Assembly: GCF_001679645.1 (NCBI RefSeq) | Contig: NZ_LRUN01000058.1 | Location: 1-64,000, forward strand | Origin: Pseudomonas bananamidigenes | GTDB taxonomy: Bacteria; Pseudomonadota; Gammaproteobacteria; Pseudomonadales; Pseudomonadaceae | Direction: 5' to 3' | DNA: 64,000 nucleotides | Part shown: positions 55,267-64,000 of the stretch, one piece after another | Position numbering within the stretch: position 1 is the stretch's first letter | Layout of the letters: every line of letters starts with the position of its first letter | Made by a program: the position numbers and the translations under genes | Notes under the pieces: generated by a model | Told to the model about the DNA's origin: nothing | Databases searched by the model: none | What the model saw: the letters and a program-made list of their open reading frames with translations, nothing else

Positions 55267-55823
55267 AGACGCACTCCAGCAAAGTGTTGATCGAGCGCGG
55301 GATGGCTGGAATCACGCGCTGACAAATTATTGACAGGCAACGGCCAGGCAATCGCCAGCCGTGGATCGTTCACCGACAGACCGCCCTCGTGCTCAGGCGC
55401 GTAATCGGCGCTGTGCAGGTAAAGCAGTTCGGCATCGTCGGTGAGGGTCTGGAAACCGTGGGCGAAACCGGCGGGGATCAACAGGCTGCGACCGTCGCCG
55501 GCCTTCAGGTGCTCGGCGTGCCAGTGCAGGAAGGTTTCGGAATCCGGGCGCAGGTCCACCGCCACGTCCCACACTTCACCGCGCAGGCAGGTGATCAGTT
55601 TGGCTTCCGGCGCGTTGGCGTTCTGGTAATGCAGACCGCGCACGCTGCCCTTCTCGCGGGTGCAGGAGTGGTTGATCTGGCGGATGTGAAATTCACTGCC
55701 AAACGCCTTCAGGCTGCCCTCGCAGAACAGCCGGGCGAAGTGCCCGCGCTGATCTTCGAAACGCTTGTGCCGCACATTGAACAGCCCCGCCAGCGGCAAG
55801 GCTTGCAAGGAAAATTCACTCAC
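55263..55823 (-). CDS. rfbC: RmlC-type sugar 3- or 3,5-epimerase
   Basis: A 186-residue cupin enzyme of the dTDP-4-dehydrorhamnose 3,5-epimerase family, with EDQRGHFARLF, SVRGLHYQ (catalytic His) and IPAGFAHGFQTL. In this operon the substrate is likely CDP-4-keto-6-deoxyglucose. Four-base overlaps join it to rfbG and the C-methyltransferase gene. Confidence 0.88.
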   Translation of the reverse strand: MSEFSLQALPLAGLFNVRHKRFEDQRGHFARLFCEGSLKAFGSEFHIRQINHSCTREKGSVRGLHYQNANAPEAKLITCLRGEVWDVAVDLRPDSETFLHWHAEHLKAGDGRSLLIPAGFAHGFQTLTDDAELLYLHSADYAPEHEGGLSVNDPRLAIAWPLPVNNLSARDSSHPALDQHFAGVRL

Positions 55824-56902
55824 AGTGCGCCCCGGTACAGGTTCAGTTGCCCCAGGGTCACGGTGCGCATGTCGTCACCGTTCTGCCACGCCAGATGCCA
55901 GTCGAGGGTCTGGGTCAGGCATTGCTGCAACGTCCAGCGCGGTTGCCAGCCCAGCACCTGACGGGCGCGGCTGCTGTCCAGGCGCAGCAGGCCGGCTTCG
56001 TGCAGCTCGCTCGGTTCGATGCGCAGACCCCGGGCCTGTGGCCAGCGATTGGCAAGCAGTTCAACCACTTCGCCGACGCTGCACATGTCCGCTTCGCCCG
56101 GGCCGAAGTTCCACGCCCCGGCGTATTCCGGACCTTCTTCGTAGAGCCCGGCGGCCAGTTGCAGGTAGCCGGCCAGTGGCTCCAGCGCGTGTTGCCAGGG
56201 ACGCACGGCTTGCGGGTAGCGCAGGGTCACCGGCTCGTCTGCGGACCAGGCTTTCAGTACATCGGGAATCAGCCGTTCAGGAGCGAAATCACCGCCGCCC
56301 AGCACGTTGCCGGCGCGGGCGGTGGCCAGCGCCAGGCCGTGTTCGGCGTACTTGTCCGCCGGAAAAAAGGATGCCGCGTAAGATTGCGCCAGCAACTCGC
56401 AGCACGCCTTGCTGCTGCTGTAAGGGTCGTGGCCACCGAGGGCTTCGTCTTCGCGGTACGGCCACAGCCATTCCTTGTTGGCGTAGACCTTGTCGGTGGT
56501 CACCAGCACGCAGGCCCGCACGCAACCGACCTGACGGATCGCTTCGAGCAGATTGAGGGTGCCCATGACGTTGCTGGAATAGGTACCGAGCGGATCGCGA
56601 TAGCCTTCGCGCACCAGCGGCTGGGCCGCCAGGTGCAGGACGATCTCCGGCTCGGTGTCGGCGATGATTTCCAGCAAGGCGCCGAGGTCACGCAGGTCGC
56701 CGCGCTGGTCGTTGATGCCTTCGTGTACTCGCGCGAGTTCGAACAGGCTCGGCTCGGTCGAAGGGTCCAGGGAAAAACCGCTGACTTGCGCGCCGAGGCT
56801 TTGCAGCCACAGGGTCAGCCAGCTGCCCTTGAAACCGGTGTGTCCGGTGACCAGAACCCGCTTGCCGCGCCAGAACTCAGGACTCAGGCCCATTGCTTCC
56901 AT
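55820..56902 (-). CDS. rfbG: CDP-glucose 4,6-dehydratase
   Basis: A 360-residue short-chain dehydrogenase with VTGHTGFKGSWLTLWL and the catalytic motif DPYSSSKACCELLAQSY. It turns CDP-glucose into CDP-4-keto-6-deoxyglucose. The ATG at 56902 has GGGGAGG four bases upstream and overlaps the end of rfbF by 19 bases; a GTG at 56923 is less likely. Confidence 0.94.
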   Translation of the reverse strand: MEAMGLSPEFWRGKRVLVTGHTGFKGSWLTLWLQSLGAQVSGFSLDPSTEPSLFELARVHEGINDQRGDLRDLGALLEIIADTEPEIVLHLAAQPLVREGYRDPLGTYSSNVMGTLNLLEAIRQVGCVRACVLVTTDKVYANKEWLWPYREDEALGGHDPYSSSKACCELLAQSYAASFFPADKYAEHGLALATARAGNVLGGGDFAPERLIPDVLKAWSADEPVTLRYPQAVRPWQHALEPLAGYLQLAAGLYEEGPEYAGAWNFGPGEADMCSVGEVVELLANRWPQARGLRIEPSELHEAGLLRLDSSRARQVLGWQPRWTLQQCLTQTLDWHLAWQNGDDMRTVTLGQLNLYRGAL

Positions 56903-57657
56903 GGGGCCTCCCCGCTCTGCCACAGCGCTTCGAGATGGTTCTTGTCACGCAGAGTGTCCATCGGATGCCAGAAGCCTTCGTGCTGGAACGCCTGCAACTG
57001 CTGCTCGGCGGCCAGGTTTGCCAAGGGTTCGGCTTCCCAGGAAGTCTGATCGTCCGCGATGTAAGGCAGCACCTTGGGCGAAAGGACGAAAAAGCCGCCG
57101 TTGATCCAGCCACCATCGCCCCGTGGTTTTTCGGTGAAGCCCAACACGCTGTCGCCGTCGCGCTCCAGTGCGCCATAGCGACCGGGCGGTTGCACAGCGG
57201 TGACGGTGGCGAGTCTGCCGTGGCTGCGGTGGAAATCCACCAGAGCGCCGATGTCGAGGTCGGACACGCCGTCGCCATAGGTGAAGCAGAATGCCTCTTC
57301 ACCTTCCAGATAGCGTGCCGCACGGCGCAAGCGCCCCCCGGTCATGGTGTCTTCACCGGTGTCGACCAGCGTCACGCGCCATGGCTCGCTGTAGTTCTGG
57401 TGCACGTCCATGCGGTTGTTGCGCATGTCGAAGGTGACGTCGGAGGTGTGCAGGAAGTAGTTGGCGAAGAAGTCCTTGATCGCGTAGCCCTTGTAGCCGA
57501 GGCAGATCACGAAGTCGTGGATTCCGTGGGCGGAATACTGCTTCATGATGTGCCAGAGAATTGGCTTGCCGCCGATCTCGATCATCGGCTTGGGCTTGAG
57601 GTGCGACTCCTCGCTGATGCGAGTACCGAGCCCGCCCGCCAAAATTACTGCCTTCAT
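56884..57657 (-). CDS. rfbF: Glucose-1-phosphate cytidylyltransferase
   Basis: A 257-residue nucleotidyltransferase with LAGGLGTRISEESHLKPKPM as its CTP-binding motif. It makes CDP-glucose, the first step of the CDP-deoxy sugar path. It is the first gene of the long island operon, behind GGGGAG and a sigma-54-like promoter at 57784-57800. Confidence 0.95.
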   Translation of the reverse strand: MKAVILAGGLGTRISEESHLKPKPMIEIGGKPILWHIMKQYSAHGIHDFVICLGYKGYAIKDFFANYFLHTSDVTFDMRNNRMDVHQNYSEPWRVTLVDTGEDTMTGGRLRRAARYLEGEEAFCFTYGDGVSDLDIGALVDFHRSHGRLATVTAVQPPGRYGALERDGDSVLGFTEKPRGDGGWINGGFFVLSPKVLPYIADDQTSWEAEPLANLAAEQQLQAFQHEGFWHPMDTLRDKNHLEALWQSGEAPWKQWA

Positions 57658-57783
57658 CGTCTCCCCTCTTCTGCGTCACAGGGCTCGGCCTCGCTGTTGC
57701 GGGCCTTTGCGGCTGAACCTTTGCCAGTCCGGGCGCAGGTGAATCACCGCGAGCGCTCGTTTTATGGCGATTTGAGGGGGACT

Positions 57784-57800
57784 TGCAGGAAACGCGCCAG
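57784..57800 (-). promoter_or_regulatory. Sigma-54 type promoter of the sugar island
   Basis: CTGGCGCGTTTCCTGCA on the minus strand has TGGCGCG at -24 and CTGCA at -12 with GG-N10-GC spacing. It lies about 127 bases upstream of rfbF and after the terminator of the RTX gene, in the right place to drive rfbF and the genes after it. Confidence 0.62.
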
Positions 57801-57837
57801 CTCTGCCGCCCCCGCGACAAGGGCGAAATCCGGGCAT

Positions 57838-57875
57838 GAAAAAAGGGATGGACCCGTTGCCGGGCGCATCCCTTT
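57838..57875 (-). terminator. Terminator of the RTX gene
   Basis: AAAGGGATG pairs with CATCCCTTT around CGCCCGGCAACGGGTC on the minus strand, followed by six T. It ends the transcript of the RTX gene. Confidence 0.92.
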
Positions 57876-57904
57876 CACTGCGTTACGTGAATGACGCGAA
57901 CGGA

Positions 57905-59659
57905 TCAGCCGAACATCGCAAACCCGTCGACCGTCGCCGGCAGATCGTAGACCTGGCCGTCGGCAGTCTGCAGATGCTCGAGGGTGTTGTAGGTCGGTAC
58001 GTACCAGTCCACCAGCTTCACGCCGTTGGCCGGCACGCCATCACCGGTGTCGTTGACGCTGTGCAGGTAGGCGTCGTTGCCGATGCGGGTGACGCTCAAC
58101 TGGCTGACGTTGGCGATCGTGTTCAGGATCAGGGTGTCGTTGAGGCTGCTGCCGAAATCCTGGATCGTCACCAGGCCTGGGGTATTCACCACGTAAGTGT
58201 CATCGCCTTCACCGCCATCCAGGAAGTCGTTCTGCACGCTCCCGCCATCCGTGCCGGAAATCAGGCCGCCACACAGGATGTCCGCCCCGTCGCCGCCGTG
58301 AATGACATCGTCACCGGCATTGCCTTCCAGGATGTTGTCCTGTGCGTCACCTTGCAGAACATCATCGAACCGGCTGCCGCGCAGGCCTTCGATGAAGTAG
58401 TACGTGTCGCCTTCCGCCGTGCCGTTCTGCCCGATCTTCCAGAACCCGATGTTCACCCCGACGTCGCTGTCGTCGTAACTCACGGTGTCGGTGCCGTCGC
58501 CGCCGAAGAACTGGTCATCGCCCGCACCGCCGTACAGCACATCATTGCCGCTGCCGCCGGTGATCACGTTGGCGAGGTCGTTGCCGTAACCGGTGAAGTC
58601 CGCCGTGCCGGTGTAGGTCAGTTTTTCAATGAACGGATCCAGATGCATCGTGGCCAGGCTGGTGTACACGTGATCGTTGCCCCCCATGAATCCGTCTTCC
58701 TCGATGACGGTCACACCGGCACTGTTGATCGTGTAAACATCGTCACCGCCGCCTCCGGCCAGGGTCACAGTGCCGGCGTTGACGGTGAAGTGATCAGCGC
58801 TGGATGAACCGATCACCTTCTCGATGTTCAAGAGCCTGGAATTGCCGCCGATCTCGACATCGACGTCCACGAGCGCGTTTCGGTAGCTCACCGTGTCATA
58901 GCCGTCGCTGCCGTCGACCATCAAGGCGTAGTCGGCAGCATCGGTGATGTAAAACACATCATCGAATTTCGAACCTTCGATGGCTTCGATACCGGTGTAG
59001 GAGTCGCCATAGGCGATGGTCAATCCGTCGAAGTTGGTGAAATCCCTGAATCGCACGCCTTCGAGGCTGTCGCTGTAGCTGACGGTGTCGAAGCCTTCAC
59101 CGCCGACAAAATGATCCCCGCCGGCACCGCCCCACAGCCAGTCATTGCCGGCGCCGCCGACGATCTCGTTGTCGCCATCATTGCCGTAGCCCTTGAAATC
59201 CCCGGTGCCGGTGAACGTCAGCTTCTCGATGAAGGAGTCCATCTTCATGGTGTTGAGGCTGGTACGCAGCTCGTCATAGCCGCCATGATTCTCCTCAAGG
59301 AGAGTAACGCCTTCGCTGCTGACGATGTACACATCGTCGCCCGCGCTTCCGTCCACCGTCACACCGCCGATCGAAACATTGAACGTATCGTTGCCGAAGG
59401 TGCCGACGACCTTCTCGATGCCGATCAAGGTATCGTGCTTGCCCTCGCCCGAGACCGCTGCCGGACCGCTGCCGATCTCGACACTGACAGGCGTGGACAG
59501 CAGGCGATAATCCGCCGTATCGACGCCCTCCCCGCCATCCAGCACATCCGATCCCGCGCTGCCGAACAGCACGTCATCCGACTCCATTCCATGGAGTTCG
59601 TCATTGCTCTCGGTGCCATACAGGACATCCGCTTCCCTTGTTCCATTCACTACAGCCAT
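57905..59659 (-). CDS. RTX-type calcium-binding repeat protein
   Basis: A 584-residue acidic protein built of RTX-like repeats (GGAGNDWLWGGAGGDHFVGG near 168-187; GGSGNDVLYGGAGDDQFFGG near 368-387; GNAGDDVIHGGDGADIL near 447). It contains a duplication: residues about 45-200 match 245-400 with an offset of exactly 200. No signal peptide is visible, and the end is VYDLPATVDGFAMFG, as in type I secreted proteins. No type I exporter is nearby. It stands alone between two terminators inside the flagellar glycosylation region. The function is unknown; an extracellular, calcium-folded protein is likely. Confidence 0.85.
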   Translation of the reverse strand: MAVVNGTREADVLYGTESNDELHGMESDDVLFGSAGSDVLDGGEGVDTADYRLLSTPVSVEIGSGPAAVSGEGKHDTLIGIEKVVGTFGNDTFNVSIGGVTVDGSAGDDVYIVSSEGVTLLEENHGGYDELRTSLNTMKMDSFIEKLTFTGTGDFKGYGNDGDNEIVGGAGNDWLWGGAGGDHFVGGEGFDTVSYSDSLEGVRFRDFTNFDGLTIAYGDSYTGIEAIEGSKFDDVFYITDAADYALMVDGSDGYDTVSYRNALVDVDVEIGGNSRLLNIEKVIGSSSADHFTVNAGTVTLAGGGGDDVYTINSAGVTVIEEDGFMGGNDHVYTSLATMHLDPFIEKLTYTGTADFTGYGNDLANVITGGSGNDVLYGGAGDDQFFGGDGTDTVSYDDSDVGVNIGFWKIGQNGTAEGDTYYFIEGLRGSRFDDVLQGDAQDNILEGNAGDDVIHGGDGADILCGGLISGTDGGSVQNDFLDGGEGDDTYVVNTPGLVTIQDFGSSLNDTLILNTIANVSQLSVTRIGNDAYLHSVNDTGDGVPANGVKLVDWYVPTYNTLEHLQTADGQVYDLPATVDGFAMFG

Positions 59660-59924
59660 TTGCTTCTTCCTTGCGTGGTTGTTGGATCTGCAACCCTGCC
59701 GACTCGAAGGCTGTCACTCAACGTCAACTGCCGGTCGATCGGACGAATACCGGGGTATCGACAGAGAACCGCCAAAACCGAGGGGGAGCCGAAAAAACTT
59801 CGAGGCCATCGCAGACAATCAATGGAACCCACAGGATAGAAAGTTATCGACGGACAATCCCGACAGCGCGAACCTGCGAACGGAAAAGGCATCCGGGTGG
59901 ATGCATTCGATATTTTCTGAACCC
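59660..59924 (-). other. Leader of the RTX gene
   Basis: This stretch between the RTX gene and the upstream terminator holds no gene. AAGGAAGAAG precedes the ATG at 59659. I found no sigma-54 or good sigma-28 site; GTCGATAA (minus strand, about 59843-59850) looks like a sigma-28 -10 but has no -35. A short GCATCC/GGATGC hairpin lies at 59889-59904. Confidence 0.5.
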
Positions 59925-59960
59925 CAAAAAAACAGGCGACCTCCTGGGTCGCCTGTTTCT
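59925..59960 (-). terminator. Terminator of the large glycosyltransferase gene
   Basis: AACAGGCGACC pairs with GGTCGCCTGTT across a four-base loop on the minus strand, followed by seven T. It lies about 24 bases after the stop at 59984. Confidence 0.93.
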
Positions 59961-59983
59961 TCATGGCCTTCAGCGCGAATCTC

Positions 59984-62900
59984 TCAATCCGCCAACCAGC
60001 CGTTCTCCCAATACCGCAGGTTCTCGTCGCGCAGCACGTAATCCCGCAGCACGACCTCGCGCAACTGGTCGCCCATGCGGTAGCTGGCGTCCGGGTCGGC
60101 CAGGTGCATGCGGATGGCTTGCAGCCATTCGTCGGTGGTGTTGGTCTTGACCCGGGTGCACGGCAGGTAACCGCGGTAGGCCTCGGTGTCGGTGCAGATC
60201 ACCGGGTAGCCGCAGGCGCCGTACTCCAGCAGACGCAGATTGCTCTTGCAGTCGTTGAAGATATGGAACTCCAGCGGTGCCAGAGCCAGGTCCAGATTGA
60301 GGCTGGCCAGCTTCGCCGGGTACACGTCCAGCCCGATCACGCCGTGGAACTCGTGCATGTAAGGCAGCAGGTCGTCCGGGCACATGCCGAAGAATACCCA
60401 GTCGACCTCGTTGGCCAGTTCGCGCACCACGTCGGCGATCACCGCCAGGTCGCCGTGGTGGCTGGTGCCGCCGCCCCAGCCGACCCGCGGTTTCTTCGAG
60501 GTGCGACGCTGACTGCGCAGGTCGGTCCACAGGTGCCGGGACAGCATGTTGGGCACGACGCGGATGTCGTGATGCATGTCCGACAGGACGTTGGCCAAAG
60601 GCGCGGTGGACACGACCACGCGGTCGCAATAGCCGATGGCACGGCGCACCAGCTGCTCCATTTCATCGCGCTTAGGCATGTTGCGGGTGTGCGCATTGCG
60701 CTGAGGCACGTCGATGACGTTGTCATCGAGCTCGAAGATCCTCCGCGCATTCGAGAACTGCTTCAGCGGCGGGATCTCATCGATGGCGTGCTTCGAATAA
60801 CGCCCTTGCAGCACGATCACATCCGGGGACTGGCGCTCGATCTCGATGATCGACGGCAAGCCGTAGCAGATGCGCCCTTCGGCCCGATTCGCCGCTTCCA
60901 GCTCGATCATCGGCTGGCTGATGCGGTAGTGGCCGATGGCGGACGCGTTGATCGGCACGGCCAGCACATTGGGCAGCAGTTTCCTGGAGAACGGCGTCCA
61001 GCCGGTGCGCAGGCCCGGCTCCAGACTGAAACTGGTCGCACCGATGCCCTGCAGCGCCAGGTTGACGTTGAAGGCCGGGTCGCGCGCGATGAGCGGCAAC
61101 CAGCGCTGATAAAACGTTTCCTGCTCCTGCACCTGCAACTGCTGCTCTTGCTCCGTCGCCTCCACAGCGGGACGCGCGCCCAGCGCCAGCCTGGCATAAG
61201 GGTTCCAGACCACCAGATAGCCGTCCTGACCGACCCTCAGGCACAGGTCCACGACGTTGAGCGTCTGGGTCAGATCCTGCTCGTCCAGCCCTCCCGCCGC
61301 CTGAAAGACCTCCTTGCGGATCATCAGACAATCACCACCGACGGCACTCAAGTCATGGGCTGTCTGGAGGCGATACATATAGCCGTCCGCCTGCATCGGC
61401 TGACCGTAGAACGGCAGCCCGACCGCCCCCTGCATGCCCAGCACCAGGCCGGCGTGCAGTACACAACCGTCCGGGTTGTAGATCTTGGCGCCGACCACGC
61501 CGACTTCCGGGCGCTGGGCGTGATTGAGCAGTTCGTCCAGCCAGTCGGCCTGGGTGATCACCGCAAAGGCGTTGAGCATCAGCACGTATTCGCCGCGGGC
61601 CTGACCCACCGCGAAGTTGTGAGTGGCGGCCGGGTTGCCCTGCAGCGGATAACGCAACACGCGCAGCCGGTCGCCGCCCAGTTGAGCCATACCGTCCAGC
61701 CATGCCAACGCCTCGGGGCTTTCGCTGCCGTTGTCGACCAACAGCAGTTCGTACTCGCTGTAGGCGGTTTTCTCCAGCAACGTCTCGACACAGCGCTGCA
61801 AGGCCGCCGTCTGATCCTTGGTGACGATGATCACCGACACCAGCGGGCGGCGGGGATGGCGATAGTCGATGCGGTTGATCAGATCGATGCTGCCGCGGCG
61901 CAGTTCATGGGCAACACCCAGGCGTTGCAGGTGCGCTTCAAGCACGCGCGGACTCTGCTCGACGACGCCCGGTTCGGTCAGCCATCCGGCCAGGTCGAAG
62001 ACCGATTCCAGCAAGACTTCGGCGACATGGCCAACCACGTGCGTGCCGCCGCTTTCAACCATGCGCCACAGCAAATCGTGAGGCGCCAGTTCAGCGAACT
62101 CCGGCGCAAAGCCGCCCAGGGCCAGGAAGCGCTCGCGCTGGAACGCCAGCGCACGCCCGACATAAGGGAAACTGCGCATCAGGTCGAGGTTGAAGTCCGG
62201 CTTGAACGCCGGCTCCGCCGACTCGCCGTTGCGCAGGCTGCCTTCGTCGCCGTACAGGCAGGTCAGCGACGGGTTGTGCACGATCCGCTCGGCGATGAGC
62301 AACAGTGCCGGAGCCACCGGGCGGTCGCCTGCCTGCAGCAGATAGAACCAGTCGGCCCCTTCCAGTTGCGGCAGCAGCGCATTGATCTGTTCCAGACCGT
62401 CACCTTGCAACGGCATGCGGAAGACCTGACTGTCCAGCTCCGGTTCGGAGCAGTCGGCGGACAGCACCAGGATCAGCTCCGGCGGGTAATCCTGGGCGGC
62501 CAATGCCTCCAGCGTACGCTCGACGCCGTCACGGCTGCCTTCTGCATCGATGACGACCGGCACGATCCGCGGCTTGTGTGACCAACTGGCAAAGGTCTCG
62601 GGCAGCAGCCGGCGCTGCGCCTCGCTGAGCACGCGGCAGCCCAGCCATTGCGCATAGAGTTCGGCAAAGCTCCAGCTGTCGACGCCGACGCACCATTCCT
62701 CACGGCTCTGCTTGGTGCCCAGGGTACGGCTCAGGGGCAGCTCTTCCCAGGTTCGCGGCGTCTCGTCGGCCTTGGCCAGCGGCACATAACGCACCCAACC
62801 CGGCGCCGCGCGATTCGCCACTGCGGGCCTTGAGCATCTGCGTCATCCACTCGCGCTCGACCTCCAGCGCATCCTTCATCGGCTGGCTGGCGCTCAGGCG

Positions 62901-63575
62901 TTCGGGGTAAAGCCGCTCGGCGCTGAGCACGTTGTTGGAGATCGCCACGTTGCCGCGCCGCATCAGACAGATGTAAAGGGCGAAATCCAGGGACGCGGTG
63001 AAGCAGTGGCCGTCCTGGGTCAGCGCCGGCAACAGCTCTTCGAGATCAGCGCGCCGGAACAGCGCGTTGCTGAAGCCGCCCAGGACGTTCACCGGAAACC
63101 TTTCGAAGATCGCCAGCAGATCGTCGCCCTTGAACAGGCCGCTGGCCGGTGACAAGGAAGTGTTTTCCAGGCGCGCCGGCAGGATGATGTCCTGCGCATC
63201 CCAGAGCAGCCGCTGGGCCAGCACCAGGCTCACTTCGTCGCGCACCAGCTCATGGGCCTGCTGCTCGATGCAGGAGGCGTAGAGGTGGTCGTCGTCGCAC
63301 AGGAACTTGACGAACTCGCCCTGCGCCTCGGCCAGGCAGGCCTTGAGGTTGCCGATCATGCCCAGCGTGCGTGGGTTACGCACGTAGCGCACCTCGACAC
63401 CCGAACGCTCGACGACCGCCGCCACAATACCTTCGATATCGCCGCCTCGGCTGTCATCGCAGACGATGATCTCCAGCGCGCGGTAAGTCTGGCTGACGGC
63501 GCTGTTCAAAGTCCGTTCGAAAAAGCGCGGATTGAAGGCAGGGATGACGAGGCTGACAAGGGGGAGTGAATTCAC
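59984..63575 (-). pseudogene. Large flagellar glycosyltransferase (Fgt1-like) with a frameshift
   Basis: Two frames make one gene. The first (63575 to about 62825; GTG start before NSLPLVSLVIPAFNP) is a GT2 domain with FLCDDDHLY. It runs into an unrelated tail ending at 62700. The second (62821-59984, 945 residues) overlaps it by 122 bases and begins at a GTG with no ribosome site; it has two more GT2-like domains (about 85-300 and 325-560) and a GT4-like C-terminus (about 700-940, LRLLEYGACGYPVICTD). Removing one base near 62820-62832 gives about 1196 residues, the size of P. syringae Fgt1, which also lies next to flgL. Mutation or sequencing error. Confidence 0.8.
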
Positions 63576-63664
63576 GGCGGACTCGCAAGCGGCGGGAACC
63601 CGCCCGGAACTGCGAGCCCTTCGAAACCGCAAAAGAAAACAATTAGTACAGAACGCTCAGGGCA

Positions 63665-63686
63665 ACCGGGCGCTTGCGCGCCCGGT
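63665..63686 (-). terminator. Hairpin after flgL
   Basis: ACCGGGCGC and GCGCCCGGT form a perfect 9-bp stem with a four-base loop, six bases after the flgL stop. The following bases (TTGCCC) are not T-rich, so it may only weaken read-through into the glycosyltransferase gene. Confidence 0.55.
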
Positions 63687-63691
63687 CAATA

Positions 63692-64000
63692 TCAGATCTT
63701 GTTGAACAGGCCCAGCTGGCTGATCTTGCTGAATGCCAGTTGCGAGGCCTGCAGCATGGTCTGCTGCAGGGTCAGGCGGGTCATGACATCCGCCGGATCC
63801 GAATCACGAATCGAACCCTGAGTAGTGGTATTCGCCTGGATCAGGGTCTGGTTGGTGGTGTTCTGGTCATCCAGCGACTGCCCGCGGGCACCGATCGACG
63901 TCACGGCAGACCCGATCTGATTGGCGGCACTGTCAATGTTGCCCAGCGCCGACTCCATCGCACCCTGGAATTTCTGCTTGGCCACCGGATCACCATCGAT
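63692..64000 (-). CDS. flgL: Hook-filament junction protein FlgL, C-terminal part
   Basis: The last 102 codons of flgL, continuing past the window edge. The flagellin-like C-terminal helix is visible (VMTRLTLQQTMLQASQLAFSKISQLGLFNKI). FlgL joins the hook to the filament. The gene marks the border between the flg cluster and the glycosylation region. Confidence 0.93.
   Translation of the reverse strand: MDGDPVAKQKFQGAMESALGNIDSAANQIGSAVTSIGARGQSLDDQNTTNQTLIQANTTTQGSIRDSDPADVMTRLTLQQTMLQASQLAFSKISQLGLFNKI

Noticed and set aside
59963..62581. Plus-strand open frame of 872 codons opposite the Fgt1-like gene
   Set aside because: Antisense shadow with low-complexity His/Arg/Gln content and no ribosome site or domain.

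Overview
The window is a contiguous flagellum, chemotaxis and flagellin-glycosylation cluster of a Pseudomonas, most likely of the P. fluorescens group. The evidence is the gene order (fleQ-fleSR-fliEFGHIJ, fliLMNOPQR-flhB, flhA-flhF-fleN-fliA, cheYZAB-motCD-parC-parP-cheW), the hptB/hsbR/hsbA module, REP-type repeats and the protein sequences. Every recognised gene except one lies on the minus strand, so biological order runs from high to low coordinates.

Layout in transcription order. (1) 64000-59984: the 3' end of flgL, then a very large flagellar glycosyltransferase gene broken by a frameshift. (2) 59659-57905: an RTX-type protein, fenced by terminators. (3) 57657-41168: a sugar island that starts at a sigma-54-like promoter. 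It holds a CDP-sugar pathway (rfbF, rfbG, rfbC-type epimerase, C-methyltransferase, reductase/epimerase), a second methyltransferase, a CmcI-type protein, a 971-aa glycosyltransferase, a complete pseudaminic acid pathway (pseB, C, F, a pseG-pseH fusion, pseI), a Pse-associated methylase and a ketoacyl-ACP synthase III. (4) 41081-35633: a Maf-like protein, an 88-aa protein, fliC, flaG, fliD, fliS, fliT. (5) 35460-31266: the regulators fleQ, fleS, fleR. (6) 31137-15767: basal body and export genes, with the HptB-HsbR-HsbA switch between fliJ and fliK; fliF carries a frameshift. (7) 15171-15530, plus strand: a DUF6124 gene preceded by a structured leader. (8) 14563-145: flhA, flhF, fleN, fliA, the chemotaxis core, the second stator pair, ParC/ParP, cheW and a DUF2802 gene.

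Regulation visible in the sequence matches the FleQ/sigma-54 to FleSR to FliA hierarchy. Sigma-54 type -24/-12 elements (GG-N10-GC) precede fliE, fleS, flhA, fliL, fliK and rfbF. Sigma-28 elements precede fliC and fliS. Strong hairpin terminators end fleQ, fliD, fliC, flhB, the KAS III gene, the RTX gene and the large glycosyltransferase gene.

Most notable observations: a C4-antisense-RNA-like three-way junction in front of the DUF6124 gene whose unpaired segments are complementary to the gene's own ribosome binding site region; single-base frameshifts in fliF and in the large glycosyltransferase gene (real mutations or sequencing errors); a glycosylation island that joins CMP-pseudaminic acid and a CDP-linked, probably C-methylated deoxy sugar under a flagellar-class promoter; and a CheA linker carrying four copies of an ITDxEFExLLDxLHGKG-type motif beside parC/parP.
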